Shown here piece by piece: positions 35,269-49,600 of a stretch of 64,000 nt of DNA. Origin of the DNA: Codonopsis lanceolata. Taxonomy: Eukaryota > Streptophyta > Magnoliopsida > Asterales > Campanulaceae. Numbering within the stretch: the stretch's first letter is position 1; each line of letters begins with the position of its first letter. The notes beneath the pieces are model-generated. The model saw only the letters and a list, made by a program, of their open reading frames with translations. It was not told the DNA's origin and ran no database searches. The stretch lies in assembly GCA_013146195.2 (NCBI GenBank), contig CM028379.1, forward strand, positions 162,222,437-162,286,436. Reading direction: 5' to 3'. The position numbers and the translations under genes are program-made.

Positions 35269-35869
35269 CTAGTTTCTGGCACCACGACTTGGGCAAACAT
35301 TTGCAAAGTGTGATGGGTCACCACAAATGAAACAACTCCTGGCTGAAACAGGCTCCCCCGTTGCCGACACAAACGTCCCTTGGTTGTTGGAATGTGCTCC
35401 ACTCCTGCCACCACGCCCTCCCCTCCTGCTCTGATTACTTGCTGTGCTTCTGCTACCATTAGAACGCACACCACTTCTTGCATTTGTATCATCCTCCCAG
35501 CTTCTGCATTCAAACCAACACAAACTCTATCAATCACTCAATTCATATCATTACTAACATAGCCTTACTACACACAATTAACACACTTTTTAGGTAAACT
35601 ACCTCTTGCATAATATTGAAAAGAAAGAGCAAGCAATCACACACGTACACAGGAATATATTGAACTGACACAAATATAATAAAAGAACGAGGCAATCGAT
35701 ACTGTGGGCTAGTAATTGCTGAATCAATCAAATTCAAGCATCAATTGGCTGCTCTTGAACATGGATCCATGCACACAAAAATTTTGAAACCAAATCACCC
35801 AAAACTTGGGGACTTGGCCAATATGTTGGACCAATACAAAAAGAAGTTTGCACCTAGAGATTTACATGA

Positions 35870-35923
<54 letters not shown>

Positions 35924-38900
35924 AAGAATTAGAAAAAAGGGTAGATATACGCACACAAAGAAGTTGCAGCCCTGCGCTTCACATGAGTAGAACTTTCTTC
36001 CCCTGTTATTTTCAGTATTAGCAGTTCGCAGAATGCAAGGCATACCACACGTATTACAACGAACTGAAGATTCTCCTGCATCATAAGAAAATATGAAGAG
36101 ATTAGCATTGACCCAACCTATTCATCTTGATTCCTAAGGTGTTTCACATAGATGTATTTCATGAATAGTCTTGATTTAAGGCCGGCATCTTTTTTGGTAA
36201 TTTTAACTTCTTCAAATGATGAGCTTAACGTGTTTGAGCTAACTGTTTCCATCACTTTCTTTGGATCACGTAACCATAAGCAAGAACAAGAGATCCTCAA
36301 TGGGTAGGAAACATTTAATAAGATGCCAAAAAAGCTTAACTTAGGTTCTGATTATGTCAAGAGTACATTGAAATAGTTACCCCAAGCTTAGTTTATTAGT
36401 TGAAATGGCCTTTCAACCTAGTGCATACGGCATACCCTTGTGGGTCCTTGTAATGTCCATGGTTGCCTGGTTGGTGATCAAGTTACACTAACGTCTTCTT
36501 TTGTTCATCTAAATGCTTGCATCTTCTCTGTTTGATTTGTACAAACAGGGTTTCAAGAGGGGGCTGATGATGAGTTTGGTTCAGGTGAGAGAGCCTGCCC
36601 TTCATATAAGTGTGACCCCCAAAATTGGCAGTTCCGTCTATTACTTTATTGTGAAAGACCAGATTGGCCCGTTTTGCCCCGAGGATGGATCCTAGAATTA
36701 TAGATGTTAAATTGGGTTGGCCCTATAGGGTCGCGAGTTAAACGGGTCATCCAAATCGCGACCTTGGCCCTAACCCTGTGGGGTACGGTTTAGCAGGGTC
36801 AGCCTTATTAACACATGATTCCTTATTTAAATCAAAAAATCGAAATTAAGTGAAAAAACAAATTGACGGACAGACAACGATTAACAATATGAATTAAAAA
36901 CATGAAATCGAGTTTTCTTTTGAGAAAGTATCTTCTTCAACATCATTATCCTCTTCATCTATAATAATAAAATAACATAAAATAAATGTTGGTAGGAAAT
37001 TAATACAATCAAATATTTTAATTAAATAATAAAATATAATACTAAGGTCAACCCGCTTAGCACGGAATTTAAATGGGTTGGATTTTCCCGACCCTAACCC
37101 TTTTCGATTCCCAATTAGTAGGGTCAACCATGCGGTTCTCAACCCTTTTAACATATCTAATTATGTATCCAATAATCTTATTTTGACCAATTTTGGAAAC
37201 TTATATGTCTTAGAACTGTACTTACAACCATGTTTGGGTTTGGTTTTAATCGAATACACATACATTATCACAAAGCTAACAGGGGATAGACATTGGTTTA
37301 CCAAATGAAATGATAATATATATTATGCATTTGAATTTCAAACAAACAAGTCAGGATGGTTGTGTAGTGTAAGGTGCCATCCTCAAGTTCTTATCCTCCT
37401 GAGAGGTTGTGGGTTCGAATCTCACATCTAACATTTTGAACCCTCATTTTAGCCAAAAGCAAATCTTCCAGCCCGCAGGCCAGCCCAACTTGTCAATGAC
37501 CCTATAGGGTCAGCCCATTTATTAAACGGGTTGGATTTTCCCAACCCTAACCCTTTCATGTTTCCGGTTAATAGGGTCGACCCTACGGTTCCCGGCCTTT
37601 TTAACATCTCTACCTAGAATCCCATTTGTTTACAGAGATGGTGAGATTTAATTATTCTTTATTATTAATATTACTCTTATCTTTCAAAAGGATTAAGGAT
37701 TGCTTGTTGATTGAGGCAAATTGGAGGTCTAAAACCACTACCCTGACCGGATAGCAGTCTTTTTTTTCTCTCCACTATTCGCGTTGGTCCTTATTTTTTC
37801 CAATGTGTCCTGTTCTAAGGCAGAGTATTCTTCACTTTCACTTATATATGTTGTGTCTATACCCATTATGTCATACGGTTTTGACCACATGCTCCAACAC
37901 TGGACTCCAAAATCCTCATGTTGCCCTTGTCCTTCTCTGGCATTGAGGGGTGCATCATCACCTTTATCTATGTTGCACTGCTGCACTAAGCACAAATGTT
38001 TCATGGTTGCCTGCACATTTTCCCTGCCTGATGACCCCAACAATTTTCTAATTTGATCATAGATTTTTTGTTCTATATGGGAGTCACATGACATGGACAA
38101 CTTGACTAGTCAATGAATACCATTCTGAGGGTTCGTTCTCTGTGACCGAGCACCCCTAGAGTGAGAAGTCTGTAAATGGCAATTATTTGAAGAATGGCCC
38201 GTCTGCTGGCAGTGGATACAAGAACTCAGCCGAGGAGCACTTCTTTGGCCGCTACTGGAAGATGTAGTTGTTCCTCGTCCTCTTGCTAAAGAAAAAATGG
38301 CACTGCAATTAGCTCAGCAGATTGCAACCAATTGAACATTGCATAAAATATTTCAAGTCATTTATTTCAGATATGAGCGGCAGTATTTCTTCAATTATCA
38401 CACATTGAGAAAGTTGAGTATAATTATGCAATCATGAAATTCAATTTCACCAAAAATTCCATTTAGATTCAGAGAGAGCTACAAATAAGCAAGAAAAAAA
38501 AAAGGAAATGCAGCTGCAGTGGCAGAAGGTTTATTAATACAGATACTCGGGTAGGATGGCCAAAAATACAACAAAGTGATCAATTCCGGTGCTTGAGTAC
38601 AATTACTGATCAAGAGGGGGATGACTGTAGAAAAATTTAGAATACTAAGATCAGTACTACTTTAAAACTACTCACTTGCAGCCACCTGTAGAAATACCCT
38701 CCTAACTTGTCTGAAAGTTCCCAAAAAACAACCTAACTAATTAGCTAGTGTAAGAAGCCCTAAATACGTCTTAAAGTTTCCAAAAAACAACCTAACTAAT
38801 TAGCTAGTGTAAGAAGACCTAAATACATTAATCTCTCTTTAACAACTCAAAACTATGCAAACCAATTACAACAACATAGCTACCGTATTTCTATGAATAT

Positions 38901-40329
38901 TACATTTGCACTGCATCAATTGCAATCAGAAAAAATGGATTCTGAGTACCAACTTCGTCAAACACAGTTGATCCAAATGGAGAAGGCTTGAGCTTCTGTC
39001 AAGCTCCAATCTAAGAGGGAGTGTGATCAAACTCTGCTCAGTAGTTAATTTAGCACACTCATAGCTCAGCATGTCAGCTCATTTAATAAGTAAAATATTT
39101 TGAAGCGAATCATGTACAATCACTTGTGGAACATTTGTATTATTAAGTGTTGAAGTTTGACTCCTTGTTAAGTGAAAAGTCAAGAAGGAGAGAAAGGGAA
39201 AGTGATGGTCTTCATTATTTGCATGTTGATTCAAAGTACATGCATAAGGGAGATGGAAAAGTTTTCTTCATTCCCCTTGACCGGTGCAAGTTTGAGATCA
39301 AATGCATTGGGCTATATTTAATGTTTGATTTGATCAACATGGTAGGCTTGTGAGCTTGTCATCCCACAATAAATAGTTCTCTTTGGCATGCATTGACGTG
39401 TGTGAGTTTAGAGTGAATGCAATACATTCCAGTTAGGGGAGAGAATAACAATGGAGTGAGTATAAAATTTCACTAGGTGTATTGAAAGTGTACAAAAGAT
39501 TAATACGGGTGGCTAAGGGATGCAGTGTTGAGTATAAACACGAGTGATTTTCGTACTATATTTTTCTCAATTAGTGAAATTGATGGCTCTCCATTTTTGT
39601 GTGCTCTCTTCATCATCATTTTTGGCTTCATATATACTTTTCTTCATTGTCATCAGTTGCCGTGAGCGCTTGTAATTTGTTTTTGCTGCGCCACTTTTCC
39701 CAACATTAAGAACAGATAAGTGACACTTTTAAAACTCAGAGTTAATGTCTCTGAGTTTGCCTCACAAATATAATACCCAGAATGGCATATGAGTTTTTAG
39801 TTCATTCTCAAACTAGTTTCATGTGTTCCTTCAAGAATCTGTTATCAAGACTTAACAATGGTGTTAAGTTACAAACTCATCTAAAAACATAGCTATTAGA
39901 TAGGGTCCCAACAATGTATATCAAACTCAACACTCTCCCTCACGTGTGACTCATCCACACGTGGAGAGACAACCAAACTCACAGTATTACCGGAAACAAA
40001 TGCAATGCAAGGGGGATAATTCGAACCCGTGACCTCGTCAAACCAGATACCATGTTAAGTTACCAACTCATCTAAATGCTAGATGAGTTGGTAACTTAAC
40101 AAATGGCATTAAAGATGTGCACATAAAGATAATAACAATTTCTGCATGCATGGGTTTGTGTGATTTTATATACAACTGTTAGCTTTAAACAAGAATACCA
40201 TACATACCAGGTATGCTAGAATGATTGCGTGATCCAGAACCACAAAACTCAACCAGCTCTTTCAGAGTATCATCACAGCCGCCAATGCAACCTGAAAAGA
40301 TGAATAATCTCCAGCATTGACCATAAGCC

Positions 40330-40365
<36 letters not shown>

Positions 40366-40555
40366 TTACCTTGAACCAGAACTGAAATAACTTTCTAAAG
40401 AACACAAAAAGACACTCACAGATCTGGCAGTGTCAAATATAAACCAAGATTGTAAATCAAGACTAGAATGGAATTGCCGAGTCTTATGATTTGGGGAGAC
40501 AGACAGAGTGTCAAGTGTCAACATGCTACGTAGTGTCCAACACAGAAACACGGGA

Positions 40556-40619
<64 letters not shown>

Positions 40620-43600
40620 ATGTATGTATATATATATATATGTATGTATGTATATATATATATATGTATGTATGTATATATATATATATGTATGTAAATA
40701 TATAGGGGGGAGGGGAAGCTAACTTGTCCACTGGTTAGATTTGTGTCCTTTTTAAAAAAAACAAAAATGTCTAACCTTCTTAACTTTTAAAACAATTCAA
40801 CTTAAGGCATTTTTGTCAAAATGCACTAAATACCTTCTTTGCTGTTTCTTCCCTCTCCTCTCTCTACCTCGCTCTCCCTCCCTCCAATTTTAAAATCAAC
40901 TCAAGCATCTCAGATCAGTAGACAAGAGACTTGAGCTGATCAAGTAAATCTAAGCTTTTCACTGTAGAAGCCTCGAGTATTATGACACACATGTTGTATT
41001 AAAGAGTATTACATTAGTAAACGAGAAAGGTGCTTATATTAATAAATCCAGTAACAAATAATTGAGAAGTCTACCAGGTTCAAGCAAACATAGTTTAAAG
41101 ATTGTAACTTGAAATGTGGCCCAGGCGAATCGAGAAAAGTCTAAATACTTCGTTTATTGCTCTCATCCCAAAAAGAAAAGGCGCAAAGGAGTTAAAGGAC
41201 TTCAGACCTATTAGTCTCATTGGTAGTATCTACAAGCTGATTTCGAAGGTCTTGTCGTCCAGATTGAAACAGGTCATGGGTCGAGTGATTTCTGATTCGC
41301 AGCACGCTTTCGTGGGTGATCGCCAGATTTTGGACGCAGCTTTGATAGCTAATGAATTGGTGGACACGAGGGTGAGAAGTGGGATTCCAGGGATATTGTG
41401 TAAGTTGGATGTGGAGAAGGCATATGATCACGTTAGATGGGATTTCCTGATCTATCTCCTGAACAGAATGGGGTTTGGAGAGAAATGGAGGAAGTGGGTT
41501 TTTTTCTAGTCAGGTACTCTATTCTGATCAATGGGGAGCCTGAAGGTTTTATTTTCAGCTCGAGAAGGCTTCGTCAAGGGGACCCCCTTTCTGTTCGTTA
41601 TGATGATAGGCTCTCAGCCGGCTCATCGATAAGGCAGTTACACGAGGTTTTATTAGGGGTTTTGAGGTGGGAAATGATCCAGGGCAGGGTGTTTCAGTTT
41701 CTCATTTGCTGTTTGCCGATGATACCTTGGTTTGCTGCGATGCGAATAGTTCTCAGTTGGGGTATCTTCATTTAATCTTATTATTCTTTCAAGCAATGTC
41801 GGGGTTGAAGATAAATGTTTCGAAGTGTGAGTTAATCCCTATAGGTAGGGTGGATAATGTGGAGAGTTTGGCTTCATTCTTTGGATGCAGAACTTCTAGC
41901 CTCCCCACGACTTATCTGGGTTTGCCGTTAGGCTCTTTCTTTCAAAAATGTTAATGTTTGGAATTTGGTTGTGGAAAGATTTGAGAGGAGATTGGCAGGG
42001 TGGAAGGGGCAGTACTTGTCTAAGGGTGGGAGGCTAACCTTGATTAAGAGCACTCTTTCTAATCTTCCCACTTATTTCTTATCCTTGTTCATTGCCCTGC
42101 CTCGGTGGTAAAGAGAATTGAGAAGATGGAAAGAGATATCCTTTGGGAAGGAGTTAATGAGAAGAGGAAATTTCACTTAGTCGGTTGCGAATCTGTCTGT
42201 TCCAGCAAGGAGGTTGGGGTCTTAGGAGTCAAAAACCTCAAATGCTTTAATAAGGCGCTGTTGGGTAAGTGGTTATGGAAGTGTTTAGTTGATAAAGAGG
42301 TATTGTGGAGGAGGATAGTGATGAGTAAATATGGTGTGGGCAATCACCTGTGGTTCCCTTGTGAAGTCCTGTCTCCTCATGGGTCTTGTGTCTAGAAAGG
42401 AATCATGAGAGGTTGGGAGGCTTTTGGCAGATTCATCAAGATTGAGATTGGTCTAGGAGATCAAGTCAGGGTCTGGAAGGACATTTGGTGTGGGGATACT
42501 ACTTTGCAGATTCTGTTTCCTAGATTATATAACATCACGGTTAATAGAGATGAACTGGTGAATGCTCTCTTAGTAAATCATGAGTGAGCAGACCTATGGA
42601 GCCCTGTTTTTCGCAGAAATTTCCATGATTGGGAGATCGAAGAAGCTGCGCAGTTTTTGGATCTACTTCACGGATTTAAAAGGCAAGGGTCGAGAGAAGA
42701 TAAAGTGTTGTGGGAGGGATCTAAGAACAGAACAATCTCTGTTAAATCCTTTTACTCGAAGGTGACTGTAGAGACAGAATCTCGTTCCCATGGAAAGATA
42801 TATGGAAAGCTAAAGTCCCTAGCAGGGTGGATTTCTTTGTTTGGGAGGAAGCAAGGGGAGCTATTTTGACGGGGAAGAATTTGAGATCTCGTGGTATGAT
42901 TTATGTTAACCGGTGTTATATGTGTAAGGAGGAGGAGAATGTGAACCACCTGGTACTGCATTGCCCCATTGTGAGGGAGTTAGGATTTTCCTGTTCCTAT
43001 CTGCTTGTATTTCTTGGGCTATGCCCAGATCTGTTATTGAGATGATTCGAGGTCCTCGAGGTTGGTCGGTCGTCAAAGGGAGGAGGAAGAACGTGTACTG
43101 GGACTTTGCTCCAGCAGCAGTTTGGTGGACCATCTGGAAAGAGAGGAACAGGAAGGCTTTTGAGAATGTCGAATCAGATATCGATGGAATTAAGAAGAAC
43201 TTCCTTCTGTCCTTGCGCTTCTGGTGCTACATAGCCGATCCTAATGCAGAAGGTCCTTTTTGTAGATAGCATGGACAGTTCTTTTTTTTAGGTTATTATT
43301 AATCTTGTATACCCCCAGTGTACAAGGGCGCATCACCTCATTTGGCGCTTGTTTATAATACTTTACCTTACTTATCAAAAAAAAAGTGTAGGGGATGAAT
43401 GACCATAGAGGGGAACTGAAACTGGAGATTATATTTTGGGAGATGGAATATACAAACTCGATAAGAGATTCCAAAGCAACAATAGTAGATGCAGAAGTGG
43501 CAATTGACATCATTTCGACAGTTTTGAATGTGAGCTATGTTTAACCATTAATAGATGTCTTGCATCATTAATTTTGCAGTGACTGAAATCTGTGTGGGAA

Positions 43601-46600
43601 TCACGGACACTTGGATGACCTAAGCTTTTACCTGGTAAGACATGGAAGCGCATTGACCAAGAAATTGATTTTTGCTTGTATTCATTCTTGTTACTAGTTG
43701 ATATTGGTTAATGTTATACTCATTCATCATTCAATTGCAATCTTAAAACACGAGAGAGAGAGAGAGCAGAGGAGGGGTAGTCATGGGCTTTAGCCGTTAA
43801 AGAGAAGAGCAAAAAGACAAATTTATCCCTACAATAAGAAAAGGAAGGGCATTATTGACAAAAGTACAAATGGACACAGTGCTAACTTATACCGACTAGT
43901 GGACATGTTAGCCTTCTGCATATGCATTTATAAATATATATGGGGAAGATTTCAATGGTTACTTTTTCTCACTAACCATTGACGGTTACTATTATATTAT
44001 ACATTGGATCAAAAATCAAAGGCTGAGATTCATTGATTAGTTGATAATGAATACAAACTAATGCAATTAATGAATCTCATCCTTCGATTTTTTATCCAAT
44101 GGATAATGCAAAAGTAATCATCAATGGTTAGTGAGACAAAGTAACCATTGAAAACTCCCCCATATATATAAATACACACACACACACACACACATAAATG
44201 TTAAGGACTACAGCTGATAAAAACAGCTGAAATATTAAAGATCCAATCAGTTCCATGCATAAAACCCCAAACATAAGCCAGTCACGGTTCAAACCTGATC
44301 CCAAGCATATTTTGGTTATTATTAATGTACGAAGTAAATGTCCAGCTAGAATATACCTTGAAAGTATTTCTAGAGTCAACTATTTATACTATACGATTCT
44401 TTGGACTTCATACAAAATACTCGTGAGATGTGACTATAAGTGGATCCAAAAGCATGCAAATGACTTGGGGGATCATGATCAATTATTGAGTATTCGATCA
44501 CTGTTGAATAGCAAACTTCAAAATATGTTCACATGAAAAGATTGAAAAAGAAGTGCATCATGAGAAGACATAGATGAGGCCTGCTGCAATAAGTATTGTA
44601 CGAAATGCAGCATTTGAATATTCGTGTTTAGAAAAGGGTTACCAAGATAATTGTCATCATAGCTTGGTGGTATTTCCAACCGGCGAAATTTAAACTGAAT
44701 CTTGAAAACAGGTCCTGTGAAACAAAATTATTTAATGGTATATGAAGCATGAAATTGAATGATCACGTTGCTATATAAGTGATGAATCTTATTAAACGAT
44801 TCGGTAAAAATGCATGCAAGAAAGCACTTATGTATAACAATAAACACAAAGTTAAGTTAACCTGGAGTGCACGTGTTGCAAATATTTGAGGTAACAGCTG
44901 CTTCTAAAATTGGTGCGGGAAGCCAGACTACATTTCTACACTGCAATAGTTGACCATATACAAGAAATATGTAAAATAAGCCCCAAGAAAAAACCTAATG
45001 GTGAATATATATACAAGGAGGCTTCAAAGTTAGATATCATATATTATTGCACTAGAAACAAGTTTTTTTTTTTTTTGATAAGTAAAAGAATTATATACGA
45101 AGAGCGTCAAAACAGGTGACACAGCCTATGTACAATATAGTGCAAATTCAAGAGAACTCAAGCTACTCGAGATGGAAGGAAATCACTATTTCTTCTAGAG
45201 AGGGAGTAGGAGTCTGGGATAGATCCACTAACACATGACACCAAAAAGAAATAGTGCGCAAGCAAATATCTTTAAGCTTCTCTACAATCCTTTCCTCGTT
45301 ATCAAAAGCCCTCCTGTCCCTTTCCTTCCAAATGATCCAACAAACCGCCAACGGGGCAACCTCCCATAAGGAATTTCTCCTGCTTCTTTTATATAGAAAC
45401 CGGCTCAAGAATAAATCCAAAACTGATCCAGCCAGGCAACACCGAACAGGCCAAAAATCCAATTCCATAATTCCGTTGCCATGGGACAATGAATAAGCAA
45501 ATGGTCCACACTTTCATCACTCCTTTTGCACATATAACACCAATTAACGTAGATCTTGCGATGAGCCCGCAAGTTGTCTCCAGTTAAGATGGCTCCATGA
45601 CAAGCCTGCCAAGCAAAGAAACCTACACGACTGGGAGCTTTGGACTTCCACAGCAACTTCCAAGGAAAGCTGCTATTTCTTACATTCAGCAGATGGGAAT
45701 AGAAGGAATTAATGGAGAATATTCTGCCACTGTTTCCCTTCCACCTAACTGAGTCCTCTCCATTTCTGCCCACCTGCTGCTTATATAACATTTCCAAAAA
45801 ATTCCACACAAGGGTTCATTTCCCAGTCTGTAAACATCAACCGAACATAGGGTCCAGACCACAGTATTCCCCTGAATTTGAAGAATCGAGCTTACCAAAC
45901 AGTCTTTATCGGAAGCCAAATTGAACAGATCGAGATACAGTCTCCATAACTCCACCTCCTCGCACCATCTATCTTTCCAAAAACGGGCAGAAGACCCATT
46001 CCCTATTTCAAAAGAGGTATGTCTTACAAAAGCTTCACAACCTTTACGAATCCCTTTCCAGGACCCCACCCCATATGCTGTTGAAACACTGTTCGGAGTC
46101 CATATATTAACACCTTCCCCATATTTACAGCCTACCACTTTCCTCCACAGCCCATCACGATCTGTCATGTACCTCCATAACCATTTTCCAAGCAAGGAAA
46201 TATTGAAAACTTTTTAATTCTTGATCCCTAATCCACCTCCTCTCCAATTAGCACGAACCTAGTCCCATTTAACAAGATGATACTTTTGGGCCTCACCCGA
46301 ACCTTCCCACAAAAAGTCCCTTTCCAACCTTACAAGACTGTCACAAACCAAAGAAGGCATCACTAAGAGAGACAGGAAATATGTAGGGAGGCTAGACAAA
46401 GTACTTTTAACAAGGGTAAGCCGCCCCCTTTCGATAACAACTGCTTTTTCCATCTTGCCAAACGTCTTTCAAATCTCTCCAGGACTGGACTCCAGTGGTT
46501 TTATTCTTAAATGTAGCTCCAAGAGGCAATCCCAAATAAGAAGGAAGCTGAGCAATCTTGCACCCAAAACATGAGGCTAAAAGTTCTGAATTCTCCACCG

Positions 46601-49600
46601 CCCCAACCGGAATAATCTTGCTCTTTGCTAAATTAACCTGAAGACCTGACATCATTTGGAAGAACGTCAATATGAGACGAAGGTATCCTAACTGAGTAGC
46701 CTTAGCATCGCATAAAACCAAAGTACCATCTGCAAAGAGGATATGAGATACCGAGACCACCTCTTCTCTGCTCCTCCCCACCTCAAACCCTCGAATGTAA
46801 CCCCCTAAAACTACCTTATCCATAAGTCTACTAAAAGCCTCCATGACAATAATGAACAGGAATGGAGATAGAGGATCTCCTTGGCGTAATCCCCTCAAAC
46901 TAGCAAAGAATCCAGCGGGTTCTCCATTTATCAACATTGAGAATCGAGCCGTTGAGATACAAAAATAGATCCATTTTCTCCACTTCTCCCCAAAACCCAT
47001 TCTACCCATAAAGTACAAAAGGAAATCCCAATTAACGTGATCGTAAGCCTTCTCGATGTCCAGCTTACACAAAAGCCCCGGGCATCCACTTTTGAGTCTG
47101 GCATCAAGAGCTTCATTGGCAATGAAGGAAGCATCAACAATCTGCCTCCCTCAATAAAAGCATGTTGGGACTCTGATATAATTTTAAATATCACCTTTCT
47201 CAACCAGAGAGCAAGAACTTTGGCCAGCAGTTTGTAAATGCTACCAACTAAGCTGATTGGCCTGAAGTCTCTCAGATCAGTCACACCTAAATGATGCGTT
47301 GAAACTTTATCGAATCCCTTATTGACATAAAAATGCTGAATCCGAACCCGGGGCTTTGTCCCCACTCAAACTGCCCAAAGCTGCCACCACTTCCTCTTCG
47401 GAAAAACCAGCCTCCAAAAGCTTTAAAAGAGACTCCATCAAGTTTTGGTCGCCACTCACCTTGATCCTCAAAGAGTCCAGAGTAGAAATCCACTATGCCT
47501 TGCTTAATGTCATTTTTGTCTACTAACAACGACCCTTCCACCGTGATATTTTTTATATGATTTGCAGACTTATGCATGCTTGCCATCCTATGAAAAAACT
47601 TAGTATTCCGATCACCTTCTTTAAGCCACTGCACTTAGGATTTTTTTAATAACTTGGCAAAATCAGTGACCAAGTTGAAGCCAGGGAAGATGACATACAT
47701 TGTATTGGGGTCAGTGAGACAAACTATTTCAATGGTGGTGGCTCCAACAAAGTAGGTGTAGATCAAGGGAAGGGACAACTGTCAGAAAAGCACACAAAAA
47801 ACACAAGAAGTCGGCAGACAGAAGTGATTGGTTCTATAGCCCTCACAAGGTATCCACTAGCCAACAAACAGAGATAGCTTCTTCCATGCAAAGGGCAAAA
47901 TATGCCCTCAGACAACATAGAAGGCTCAATCCTGAATAATAACCAACTCAACTAATATTGGGACTGTGTCCTTGTTTAATATAAAGAAACCCTAGTTCTT
48001 CTGGATGTACAACCACTCAAATGCGCACCCCATGAGAAAAAGAAAAGAGAGGAAATTCTCCAGTCATAGGACCTGACATAACTTAAGATCTACACAATGA
48101 ACTATATCTAAATCAGAAATACATTATATCCCAAGCAAAATTGACCTAAAATTATTTTTGATATCCATGGTGTGCTTGCATCAATGAGGCTGCTCATAAA
48201 CTCAAACCTCAGTGTTAGACTGGTAATATAAGCTTTTCTCCTTGCACCAAGCAAAACTTTTACTACATTTTGCATATTGAAAAGTAAGCAGATCTTAACA
48301 GCTCTAGAATTCCACAAATGAAGTACTGATTTAGTAGAATTGATCTAGGTGATCATAACAGCTCTAGAATTCAGCAAATGTGGTAGTTTTAACTATTAGG
48401 TCACCTTCTTTAGAGGCACCATCCTGTTTTATACCAACCTCAGCTTAAAACTAAATAACAAACCTCATGAAAGATGCTATGTTCACATATATAAAGTGAA
48501 ACATCAAGAAAAGACATAACTATCCCCCCCTCCCAACATACCACACACACACACACAGGAAACAAGCTTTTGCATGCTTGATTCAATCCAGCTTGTCTAG
48601 CTCATTGCCAACCATATGTGGATTCAGAGAATAGCGAATCATGAAGCATTGTAATCAGTAGTCATACAACATAAAGTTGCATGAGTAGTTTGTAAGAACT
48701 GATGGTCTAAAAATTATAAGGGTATAGAAGAGCAAAAGAATCTGTCATAGGAAACATCCTAGAATACTTTCAGAAAATACAACAACAGGACACCTCCTTG
48801 CAAAAACCATAAAAGTGAAAAACAACAAAAGGAGCCAAATACCTACTTGCGGAAAAGCCAAGCACCCAACCATGAATTTTCCATCCTGCAAGGGAAATCA
48901 AAATGACAATCCAAGCATGAAAGAGAATCATTGAAAACCAGAAATGCTCAGGCTCAAGGGAAACTAAAAATAGCAAATACTCCAGTCTAACCATAATCTT
49001 TTCTATAAATCTGGCCAGGAGTAAAAGTGAAGAGTAAATAAGCAAAACCAGCAAGCTGATTCTAATCTTTACCGAAAAGCAAGGTTAGCTTACTTTGAGG
49101 GGGTGCTTTAAAATCAAAATAGATGCACGATTCGTCTTTTCTTTAGAGCAGCAGGAACAGCCAAACACGTTCCAGAAAGATTGAGGAATTGACTTTCTAA
49201 TAGCCTTGAAAAGTCGTTCATCATCTTTTGGTTTTAAATGTGTGTAGGGCTCTACTCGACAAGAGTTGATCTCGTTTGACTTAGGTGAGATGGAAGGATA
49301 AAAAAAGAAATGTAAAGATGCAGTATATAACTATAGATTGTGTTGTCACTATATTAATTTGAATTTAAAACATTAGAAGGATTAAACAATTATACCATTA
49401 GAAAGTATAAAGACCTTTAACCATTAGGTACTTTGTAATGTATCCAACACTCTTGGACTACATTCAAACTGAATCCTCAAAGAGTAAAAAACACTAATCA
49501 AGACAGCAGGATCATTCTGAGGCGTTCATAATAATTCAAGAGAAACACTGATAGTAGGGCACACTGATCCCGACAACTTAAGCCACGTTGACTGCAGGCT

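Noticed and set aside
37411..37421. tRNA gene
   Set aside because: Only a B-box-like GGTTCGAATC is present; no A box at the right distance and no cloverleaf could be drawn.
40491..40705. Open frames rich in Tyr, Ile, Cys and Val
   Set aside because: Produced by translating the TA/TG microsatellite in several frames.
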